Source: Thermoproteota archaeon (GTDB lineage Archaea > Thermoproteota > Thermoprotei > Thermoproteales > Thermocladiaceae). From it: DNA of 42,238 bases. The DNA lies in NCBI GenBank assembly GCA_013153275.1, contig JAADER010000006.1:1-42238 (forward strand). Reading direction: 5' to 3'. Below are positions 34,462 through 42,238 of the stretch, piece after piece. The stretch's first letter is position 1; each line of letters opens with the position of its first letter. A model generated the notes under the pieces. The model ran no database searches. It had not been told where the DNA came from and saw only the letters and a program-made list of their open reading frames with translations. The translations under genes were made by a program, and so were the position numbers.

Positions 34462-34482
34462 TGTCTCACTCGAACGGTAAGC

Positions 34483-35322
34483 TTACTCTATCTTTTGCAT
34501 TAGGTAGCCTTTAAGCTCGTAGAGACAGTCGAGTAATAGTCTCAGGATCCTGTCCTTCTCTCCATATCTCTGAAGTCTCTCTATCTTCACTATCTCCTCT
34601 AACATCTTCTCTATAGCCTCTATATGTTCTTTAATAAAGACGTTCTCTCCTTCTACTCTCTGAAGCTCATTATAGGACTCTTTTATCACAGATAACGTTG
34701 CAGTAGCGTTAGGTAGATCCTCATGCTTGATATGTTGCAGTAACCTGTCGATCTTAACATACAGCTGGAAATATATTGTTGCAGGTCTCTCTAAGAATGT
34801 GTTAGGAACGAACATCCTACTTTCCTCATTTTCTTCAACTACTACACTACCAAGTGATATCCTTCTGACAAAAGCATCTTCACCTCCTCTATCGGGGGAG
34901 CTCATTACGGCATGGTCCTCAAACATGTTCACAGTAAAGATCGAAGGATCGGGAATATGTATCATCACACCTCTACTGATATCGTTCCTCGAAAGCTCTA
35001 TGCTGTCTCCATGAAGCTTTACGGTCTCACCACATCCAATAGCTACCAGCGTCCCGTTTTTTGATCCTGTTCCTCTAGGGCCATGATCTCTAAGAATGAC
35101 TGTTCTGTCAGATATCACTACGAGGAGGTGCTTCCTACTCACATATATGTTCTGGTGCCCCGAAAAAACCTTGAACCTCTCTGTCTCATCGAAGAAATAT
35201 ATTCTCGGACCGTGAGGATCTATGGGGGTTCTCCCAATGAAGAGCTCGTAAACGCCGAGCTTGACAGGATTGATAGTGCAGTTCTCTCCGTTAGGTTTCC
35301 TCCAGGAAAGTATAAGATCCAT
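34483..35322 (-). CDS. FHA-domain protein
   Basis: This 279-residue protein has an N-terminal FHA domain (about 20-115): GR at 30-31, the phosphothreonine-binding SRKH at 62-65, and SKNGT at 87-91, with the phospho-peptide loop Arg/Ser residues in place. After a ~60-residue linker the C-terminal 110 residues are helical (FQLYVKIDRLLQHI onward), perhaps another MIT-like or coiled-coil module. FHA domains read phosphothreonine, so a kinase must exist elsewhere; none is in the window. The start at 35322 is 27 nt below TATTTATAAAG (35344-35354). Confidence 0.85.
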   Translation of the reverse strand: MDLILSWRKPNGENCTINPVKLGVYELFIGRTPIDPHGPRIYFFDETERFKVFSGHQNIYVSRKHLLVVISDRTVILRDHGPRGTGSKNGTLVAIGCGETVKLHGDSIELSRNDISRGVMIHIPDPSIFTVNMFEDHAVMSSPDRGGEDAFVRRISLGSVVVEENEESRMFVPNTFLERPATIYFQLYVKIDRLLQHIKHEDLPNATATLSVIKESYNELQRVEGENVFIKEHIEAIEKMLEEIVKIERLQRYGEKDRILRLLLDCLYELKGYLMQKIE

Positions 35323-35343
35323 TATCTAAGTATAAAAGTAGTC

Positions 35344-35354
35344 TATTTATAAAG
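35344..35354 (-). promoter_or_regulatory. TATA box of the FHA gene
   Basis: TATTTATAAAG (plus-strand text) is centred 27 nt from ATG 35322 on the minus strand; the transcript should be leaderless. Confidence 0.5.
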
Positions 35355-35366
35355 ATTTAACGTATC

Positions 35367-35375
35367 GCTTAAATC
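35367..35375 (+). promoter_or_regulatory. TATA box of the 647-residue coiled-coil gene
   Basis: GCTTAAATC is centred about 26 nt upstream of ATG 35397. Confidence 0.45.
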
Positions 35376-35396
35376 CTTCGTCGAAGAGTATCTATA

Positions 35397-37340
35397 ATGC
35401 CTAGTTCTTCGATATTTGTCGATATTGGTGTAAGAAGTATAAAATGTATACATTATGGAGAAGAATGTGGTAAAATAGTATCTAAAGGTCTTGTAAATCT
35501 CAGAAGAGAGCCAACAACAACACTCAAGCGATACATAGATACGGTACTCTCATCGTTAGAGAGCTTGGAGAGCGAGTGTCAGGATATAGATAGCGAGACA
35601 TATGAGAAAGAGCTTGGAAAATGTAGATACGCTCTTCTCCTGTTAACGCTTGCTCTCGAGCATCAAGGAGAAGTTCTGCCGCCAGAGCTCAGAGGAAGGT
35701 TCACGGAGCTTGAGAAGAAGATTGCTATAGAGGTAGAGTCCTGCTCTATTCCTGAAGATCCTAAGAAGCTCGCACAGCTGTTTACTGCTGGTAGAAAAGA
35801 TGTGTTAGAGATTTATAGAAAGATCATAGATAGATCATATACGGATATTATTGAGATATTGAGAAAAAGTTCTGAGAGAGGAGAGATAGATAGATATCTT
35901 GCAAGATATATGATGAGTGTCCTAGAGGGTAGACTCCGCATACTTGCGCAGTCTCTCTCCGAGGTTCTGTTGAGCAATCCAGTCTATATCTATAGATTGT
36001 TTAAAGATTATGAGGAGCTGGTTCTGAGAGCCTCAGAGGTTAGGAGAAGCGTTGAGGAGGATCTTGAGAACAGGATAATGAGAGAGCTTGCTAGTCTCAT
36101 TGAGAAGGTGGAGGCTCTAGATGTCAAGTACAGTAGTCTCATGGATAGGTTATCTAGAGTCGTTGTAGAAGGGGGTGATGTTTCAATAGGTGAGCTTAAA
36201 CGTACTATATCTGAGTTAAGTGAAGAAAATAGGAGGTTAATGGAGAAGGTTGAGAACCTTACTAGAGAGCTTGAGAGGAAGAACAGGGAGATCGAAAAAT
36301 TGAAAGAGGAGATAGGTAAGTACATCAGAGAGGTAAGAGACGAGATCACGAGAAAGACTCTCGAGACCCAGCTAGAGTCTCTGAGAACGCTCTCACGCAA
36401 GATAAGAATGGTCTCGAGAAAGCTCAGAAAGCAACGTGAGGCTCTTCAGATACGGGAAGAGGCTGTTAAGGAAAGTGTAAGAGATATCGATGAGGTAAGT
36501 AGAGAGGAGAGAAGAACCATATCGGCGAGTAAGGTGCAGGCATATTATCTAGGAACGATACGTAGAATATGTGAGAAAGCTGACTCCATACCTAGGGAGA
36601 CTATTCTACGACTGCTCAACTGCAGGAGATGGTCCATACTTAAAGTGTCGAAAGCTGTAAAGTGCTCTCCAGAGGAGTCGTCAAGTAAGATCTATTATAG
36701 AGTTCTCTACAAGTTCAGTGTAGCTATACCTCACAGGGTTCTTATGCTCGACATAGTCTACTACGCCCGTAAAGATAGGATAGTAAAGCTCGGATATGAT
36801 GACCTACCATTAACTCCCGTTGAAGTTAATGACCTCATGATGAACGTGTTAAGCGAGAACGAGCTTGAGGACAAGAAGAACATGCTCTACATACTCTTCA
36901 TAGCATCCCCAACAGGATTCTCAAGAAAACTGATAGAGCATGTATGCTCTAGTGATCCAAGGATGTTGATCTCGTCCAGGAACCTCATAGTCATCCTATA
37001 TGACGTAGTCGAGGGCAGATACTACTATAACCATGCGGATCCAAGAGCAGAAGAGATTGTTAAAGTGCTGGAGCCTATCATGGAACCTGAGAAGAGAAGG
37101 ATCATTAGAGACATTGTTCTATCAAGGAAGAATGAGCTTGTTAGGAGCGGTAAAAGAGAGCTTCCTCCTTACCTAACATATGTGACATTGGACGAGATCC
37201 TAGAGGAGGCTTCATCTAAGCTTGGCAGTGTTAATAGTTCGTTAGTGTTGGATGTATTTAGAGAGCTTGAGAACGAGACGTATGGCTCAGTCTGTGTTAG
37301 TCCTAGAAGAGGGATAGTGTTCTTCAGGTTCAGTAGATGA
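35397..37340 (+). CDS. Large coiled-coil protein with winged-helix-like C-terminus
   Basis: The 647-residue protein begins SIFVDIGVRSIKCIHYGEECG, which resembles the phosphate-1 strand of FtsA/PilM/actin-like proteins, but no full ASKHA fold follows. Residues ~15-215 are helical. A long coiled coil spans about 215-375 (ISELSEENRRLMEKVENLTREL and so on), with the charged-heptad pattern of a rod. The C-terminal 250 residues look globular and contain possible winged helices (LKVSKAVKCSPEESSSKIYYRVL, EARS-like repeats not seen). It is the fourth protein-coding unit of the cluster and could be a scaffold or a filament. No family is recognised. Confidence 0.65.
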   Translation: MPSSSIFVDIGVRSIKCIHYGEECGKIVSKGLVNLRREPTTTLKRYIDTVLSSLESLESECQDIDSETYEKELGKCRYALLLLTLALEHQGEVLPPELRGRFTELEKKIAIEVESCSIPEDPKKLAQLFTAGRKDVLEIYRKIIDRSYTDIIEILRKSSERGEIDRYLARYMMSVLEGRLRILAQSLSEVLLSNPVYIYRLFKDYEELVLRASEVRRSVEEDLENRIMRELASLIEKVEALDVKYSSLMDRLSRVVVEGGDVSIGELKRTISELSEENRRLMEKVENLTRELERKNREIEKLKEEIGKYIREVRDEITRKTLETQLESLRTLSRKIRMVSRKLRKQREALQIREEAVKESVRDIDEVSREERRTISASKVQAYYLGTIRRICEKADSIPRETILRLLNCRRWSILKVSKAVKCSPEESSSKIYYRVLYKFSVAIPHRVLMLDIVYYARKDRIVKLGYDDLPLTPVEVNDLMMNVLSENELEDKKNMLYILFIASPTGFSRKLIEHVCSSDPRMLISSRNLIVILYDVVEGRYYYNHADPRAEEIVKVLEPIMEPEKRRIIRDIVLSRKNELVRSGKRELPPYLTYVTLDEILEEASSKLGSVNSSLVLDVFRELENETYGSVCVSPRRGIVFFRFSR

Positions 37341-37343
37341 GTC

Positions 37344-37393
37344 TCAGTTGGGTAGAGGTGTCCTCACTGGTCAGTTGAGGACCACGTCATCAC
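37344..37393 (-). ncRNA. C/D box sRNA
   Basis: Minus strand: C GTGATGA (37387-37393), 12-nt guide, D' CTGA (37371-37374), spacer CCA, C' GTGAGGA (37361-37367), 13-nt guide, D CTGA (37344-37347). Both D boxes are canonical. A TATA-like CTAAAAATAG at 37421-37430 lies about 30 nt upstream. It begins 4 nt after the stop of the convergent coiled-coil gene. Confidence 0.87.
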
Positions 37394-37403
37394 TTACCTA
37401 ACT

Positions 37404-37411
37404 GTTATAAG
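37404..37411 (+). promoter_or_regulatory. TATA box of cysS
   Basis: GTTATAAG is centred about 29 nt upstream of GTG 37437, indicating a leaderless mRNA. Confidence 0.5.
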
Positions 37412-37436
37412 CTGGATCCTCTATTTTTAGCTTGCT

Positions 37437-38903
37437 GTGACGCTAGGCCAGGTACAGGTAAGCATATACAACACCATGAGCAGGAGAATTGAAAAATTTG
37501 TACCCATCCTAGAGAGAGATGTCCGCGGGTACGTCTGTGGACCGACACCATACGACTCCATGCATGTTGGACATGCTAGAACTTACTCATTTTTTGACAC
37601 GTTCGTCAAGTTCTTAAGATACATCGGCTACAATGTTACTCTAGTAATAAACTTCACAGATATTGACGATAAGATAATTAACAGAGCTAGAGAGGAGTTT
37701 GGAAGTGAAGCCTACATAAGATGGAGAGAGATCCCAGAGAGATATATAAGAGAGTTCTTCGAGATCTGTGAGAAGCTAAACATAGGGAGAGCGGACCACT
37801 ATCCTAAGGTGACTGAACATATAGACGACATGATAGCCTCAATAAGGACTCTAATATCTAGAGGATACGCGTACGTAGCGCCTGACGGGTCAGTATACTT
37901 CGAGATAGAGAAGGTGCCAGAGTACGGTAAGCTCTCAGGCCAGGACATCTCTAAGCTCATGGCAGGCGCGAGAGTAGAGCCGGAGCCAGGAAAGAAGAAT
38001 CCACTAGACTTTGCACTATGGAAATCCTGGAAACCAGGTGAACCATGGTGGTCAACTCCCTGGTGTCCTGGAAGACCAGGATGGCATCTCGAATGTGTGG
38101 TCATGGCCTCAAAATATCTTGGAGTACCATTCGACTTTCATGGAGGAGGACTTGACTTAGTGTTTCCACATCACGAGAACGAGCTAGCTATAGGATACGC
38201 ACTCTATGGAAGCTACGAGCTTGCACGATACTGGATACATGTTGGCCTTGTGACGATACATGGAGAGAAGATGAGCAAGTCTCTGAAAAACATAATTCCC
38301 GTTCACGAGGTCTTGAAGAGATATGATGGTGAGGTCCTGAGACTCTACTACTCGATGACGCACTACAGGAAGCCTCTAGACTTCTCCTATGAGGGGCTAT
38401 CAGACGCCGAGCAGCTACTTAGGACACTCTATGCAGCATGTGACTACCTGAGAGAGCTTTATAGAGAGGCAAGAGATGAGGCAGGTCCTGAAGATCCTAG
38501 AGTAGTTGAAGACGTTAGAAAAGTAGAGGAGTCGTTTCTCCTAGCTCTCGCAGACGACATGGACACTCCTAGAGCAGTCTCTGAGCTCATAAGCCTAGCA
38601 AGGATGGTGACCTCCAAGCTCATATACATGCCAGAGAAGATCAGCAAGGACACGGTGTCACATGCCCTACATGTCCTGATATCTCTAGGAAACATACTAG
38701 GCGTGCTCACGAAGACCACGATCGATGAGACGCTCTTCAACATAATAGAGCTCACGATAGAGGTCAGACAGAGACTAAGAAGACAGAGAAACTTCGAGCT
38801 AGCAGACTACATAAGAGAAGAGCTCTCGAGACAGGGAGTGATAGTGACAGATACGAGAGTGAGAACATACTGGACACTAGACAGGTTCAGGCAGTCTACC
38901 TAG
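37437..38903 (+). CDS. cysS: Cysteinyl-tRNA synthetase
   Basis: This class I synthetase of 488 residues has the zinc ligand Cys34 in YVCGPTPYD, the HIGH-type HVGH at 43-46, WHLECVVM with a second zinc Cys, HHENELAIGYA with zinc His/Glu, and the KMSKS loop in GEKMSKSLKN. The C-terminal DALR/anticodon region follows. The start is GTG 37437, set by the TATA box at 37404-37411. Its end overlaps the small convergent membrane-protein gene by 8 nt. Confidence 0.97.
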   Translation: MTLGQVQVSIYNTMSRRIEKFVPILERDVRGYVCGPTPYDSMHVGHARTYSFFDTFVKFLRYIGYNVTLVINFTDIDDKIINRAREEFGSEAYIRWREIPERYIREFFEICEKLNIGRADHYPKVTEHIDDMIASIRTLISRGYAYVAPDGSVYFEIEKVPEYGKLSGQDISKLMAGARVEPEPGKKNPLDFALWKSWKPGEPWWSTPWCPGRPGWHLECVVMASKYLGVPFDFHGGGLDLVFPHHENELAIGYALYGSYELARYWIHVGLVTIHGEKMSKSLKNIIPVHEVLKRYDGEVLRLYYSMTHYRKPLDFSYEGLSDAEQLLRTLYAACDYLRELYREARDEAGPEDPRVVEDVRKVEESFLLALADDMDTPRAVSELISLARMVTSKLIYMPEKISKDTVSHALHVLISLGNILGVLTKTTIDETLFNIIELTIEVRQRLRRQRNFELADYIREELSRQGVIVTDTRVRTYWTLDRFRQST

Positions 38904-39090
38904 ATCCACCACTAAGAAGCTCTCTAATAAGAACAAACACCAGCCCCACTATGATAGCTGCCGCAACTATGAATGCTACTATCAGCAGAATAGGGACGAG
39001 GAAAAATATCACCACAAGCACAATAACCGCAATAGCGACCCCTAACGCAACGTATCTCAGAATCTCAGATGCAGTATACCTACCTCTCAT
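38896..39090 (-). CDS. Small two-helix membrane protein
   Basis: The 64-residue product is one or two hydrophobic helices (ALGVAIAVIVLVVIFFLVPI and LIVAFIVAAAIIVGLVFVLI) with a short basic N-terminus (MRGRY). It has no recognised family. The ATG at 39090 is 27 nt below CTTAAG (39115-39120), so it looks like a real leaderless gene. It is convergent with cysS (8-nt overlap) and divergent from the PP-loop gene. Confidence 0.65.
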   Translation of the reverse strand: MRGRYTASEILRYVALGVAIAVIVLVVIFFLVPILLIVAFIVAAAIIVGLVFVLIRELLSGGSR

Positions 39091-39112
39091 GGAGAAGAGA
39101 CCTTCACAAAGG

Positions 39113-39131
39113 CTCTTAAGACTTATTCAAT
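39113..39131. promoter_or_regulatory. Divergent promoter region, small membrane protein (-) and PP-loop protein (+)
   Basis: CTCTTAAGACTTATTCAAT contains TATA-like boxes for both strands, about 27 nt from ATG 39090 and about 22-26 nt from ATG 39147. Confidence 0.45.
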
Positions 39132-39146
39132 AGAAACAACATAAAA

Positions 39147-40343
39147 ATGGTCGAAGCCATCCCCCTACTAGCAGATTCAGGACAGCCAGGATATGTTGCG
39201 ACAAGTATCGACATGACTCTCATGAAGAGGCCGCTCGAGAAGGCTAGACTCTACCTATGGATGGGGAACGACGCTATAGACATCACAGAGACATGTATAG
39301 AGAATAACTTCATAATAAGAATTAACGACAACGTGTTAGATATTGATAAATGGTTTGAACCAGTAGTAATCGACTTCTATAGAACAATAGACGATATCGA
39401 AGAGATAGTAGAGATAATCCTCAGAACCTGTAGACAGCATATAGAGGGATCCAGGATCCTCCTCTCATATAGTGGCGGAAAGGATAGCACAGCAACACTT
39501 ATAACATTATTAAAATTATCAGAAGTAATAAGCTTTAAACTTCATACATGTTACACATATATTCCATATCTAGATAATACAAAGAACCTAAAATTCATAG
39601 ACGAGGTTTCTAGAAAACTTTCAATAAATATAGACATAGCATCACCTCCTAGACGCATAGTGCTCAGATACTTAAGAAAGTATGGTCTACCATACAGAAG
39701 ATGTAGATGGTGTACCTATCTCAAGGTCAGACCGCTCAGAGAGCTCTCAAAAAAGATAGAAGCATCACTATACGCTGTCGGTGACAGAGCGACAGAATGT
39801 GAGAAAAGATGGAGAAGGCTTCATGATTACATTTTTAGACTGAAGTTCATATCTAAGAGAGAGTTTAGACCAATATATACATTATCTCTCATAGATGTTC
39901 TAAACATATGTAAGAGATATTCACTAGTCAACCCTCAGTATATGAGAGGGCTTCAGAGAGTTTCATGTGTCTTATGTCCATACAAGTCCCTTCCAGAACT
40001 TAACATAGAGGGAATAGACGAGACCGAAGATCCCGGACTTATAGAGAGTATCCTTAGAAGAAGCTTCTACAGATGGTACATTAATCATGTAGACTACAGT
40101 TCATATCTGAGATATAGTTTGTGGAGATTCGTACCTAAAGTAGCTAGACTATTTTATAAATTTAGAAACCACCTCACCAAAAATAGTGAGCTAGTTAGTA
40201 TGAAACTGGAGGACTATGCTAGAACCGTCTCGGATATATGGAGAATAGAAGAATCCAAGAGCAACTTTCCTCGCATCAGATTTGAGGAGCTCATGAACCA
40301 TGTCAAGAAGCATAGGGTATCGGAGCTTCTGCTCTCTGGCTAG
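39147..40343 (+). CDS. PP-loop protein, PAPS reductase/adenine-nucleotide alpha-hydrolase-like
   Basis: This 398-residue protein has the PP-loop SGGKDST at 109-115 in a domain like that of PAPS reductase (CysH) and related alpha-hydrolases. CRWCTYLKVRPL (about 185-196) and RVSCVLCPYKS (about 274-284) add two CxxC pairs, probably one zinc or Fe-S site. The N-terminal ~100 residues and C-terminal ~110 residues are extensions. It may reduce PAPS/APS for sulfur assimilation, with Sat at 12.4 kb, but a nucleic-acid thiolation role (as in DndC-like proteins) cannot be excluded. Its start is set by the divergent promoter at 39113-39131. Confidence 0.75.
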   Translation: MVEAIPLLADSGQPGYVATSIDMTLMKRPLEKARLYLWMGNDAIDITETCIENNFIIRINDNVLDIDKWFEPVVIDFYRTIDDIEEIVEIILRTCRQHIEGSRILLSYSGGKDSTATLITLLKLSEVISFKLHTCYTYIPYLDNTKNLKFIDEVSRKLSINIDIASPPRRIVLRYLRKYGLPYRRCRWCTYLKVRPLRELSKKIEASLYAVGDRATECEKRWRRLHDYIFRLKFISKREFRPIYTLSLIDVLNICKRYSLVNPQYMRGLQRVSCVLCPYKSLPELNIEGIDETEDPGLIESILRRSFYRWYINHVDYSSYLRYSLWRFVPKVARLFYKFRNHLTKNSELVSMKLEDYARTVSDIWRIEESKSNFPRIRFEELMNHVKKHRVSELLLSG

Positions 40344-40347
40344 TAAG

Positions 40348-40357
40348 GGTTAAAAAG
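40348..40357 (+). promoter_or_regulatory. TATA box of the tRNA-Asn gene
   Basis: GGTTAAAAAG is centred about 29 nt upstream of the mature tRNA 5' end. GGGT...ACCC also brackets it, so it could double as a weak terminator hairpin for the preceding gene. Confidence 0.5.
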
Positions 40358-40381
40358 ACCCATAGAACTATCTGAGTGAAA

Positions 40382-40459
40382 GCCGCCGTAGCTCAGCCTG
40401 GTTGGAGCGGCGGGCTGTTAACCCGTAGGTCCCGGGTTCAAATCCCGGCGGCGGCGCCA
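40382..40459 (+). tRNA. tRNA-Asn (anticodon GTT), CCA encoded
   Basis: The cloverleaf is complete: acceptor GCCGCCG with CGGCGGC, D arm around GCTCAGCCTGGTTGGAGC, anticodon stem GCGGG/CCCGT with loop CTGTTAA (anticodon GTT), and T arm CCGGGTTCAAATCCCGG. Discriminator G is followed by an encoded CCA (40457-40459). No intron is present. The G+C richness of the stems is typical of a hyperthermophile. The 112-nt gap before glnK (40460-40571) holds no feature I recognise. Confidence 0.98.
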
Positions 40460-40571
40460 CGTTCTCAAGAAGAACTTATCATCATACATAACGGGCTCTT
40501 AGAATTGTAAAGAAGAAAGATGGGCTGTATGCATGCAGAATTATGTATTGATATGTGGGTTTTTGTGGGTT

Positions 40572-42198
<1,627 letters not shown>

Positions 42199-42217
42199 AG
42201 CGATCTAACTACAACGC

Positions 42218-42229
42218 TTTTTAAAAATA
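42218..42229 (-). promoter_or_regulatory. TATA box of the amt-glnK operon
   Basis: The minus strand reads TATTTTTAAAAA, centred 25 nt above ATG 42198; the transcript should be leaderless. Confidence 0.55.
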
Positions 42230-42238
42230 GGTTTTACA

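Noticed and set aside
40460-40571. Possible C/D sRNA on the minus strand (ATGATGA after tRNA-Asn)
   Set aside because: A C-like box is present but no D', C' or D follows at the right distances.

Overview
The window is a gene-dense stretch of chromosome from a hyperthermophilic archaeon, most likely a crenarchaeon or close TACK-superphylum relative. The evidence is a full-length reverse gyrase, archaeal/eukaryal-type ribosomal proteins S26e and L35Ae, PCNA, Cbf5, Pus10, an archaeal Rqc2/RqcH protein, PurP, ESCRT-III/Vps4-like proteins, and many genes whose start codon lies about 26 nt after a TATA box (leaderless transcripts). Arg is written mostly as AGA/AGG. I cannot name the genus. No insertion sequence, CRISPR array or prophage was seen.

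Layout. 1-2.9 kb (minus strand): isochorismatase-fold hydrolase, PurP, a NifH-like iron protein and, running off the left edge, a nitrogenase component-1-like (NifD/NifK-type) gene. 3-9.6 kb: acetyl-CoA synthetase, Cbf5, UPF0179, Pus10, MarC and PCNA with an unusual acidic N-terminus. 9.7-14.4 kb: PadR regulator with an ABC exporter, ATP sulfurylase with a small partner, and an HD hydrolase. 14.5-23.6 kb: RqcH, Mut7-C, AMMECR1, L35Ae, TldD, a ParB-like protein, small zinc proteins and a dense patch of C/D box sRNAs, then a membrane-anchored coiled-coil protein. 23.6-30.5 kb: reverse gyrase, SerRS, S26e and TrmY. 30.5-37.3 kb: an apparent membrane-remodelling or division-like cluster. 37.4-42.2 kb: CysRS, a small membrane protein, a PP-loop (PAPS reductase-like) protein, tRNA-Asn, GlnK and Amt.

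Three items stand out. (1) At 30.5-37.3 kb a MIT-AAA (Vps4/CdvC-like) ATPase, an ESCRT-III-like protein, a small MIT-like protein, an FHA-domain protein, a large coiled-coil protein and a winged-helix protein sit together; this looks like a specialised second Cdv/ESCRT-type system under phosphothreonine control. (2) A NifH-like / component-1-like pair retains the [4Fe-4S] and P-cluster-type cysteines, with no other nif gene nearby. (3) At least eight C/D box 2'-O-methylation guide RNAs are recognisable from strict C-12-D'-3-C'-12-D spacing, several with their own TATA box; together with Cbf5, Pus10 and TrmY they give the window a strong RNA-modification theme.

Many TATA boxes lie between divergent genes and appear to serve both directions (for example cbf5/UPF0179, pus10/marC, the two small zinc proteins, and the S26e gene with an antisense sRNA). 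This was used to correct several start codons.
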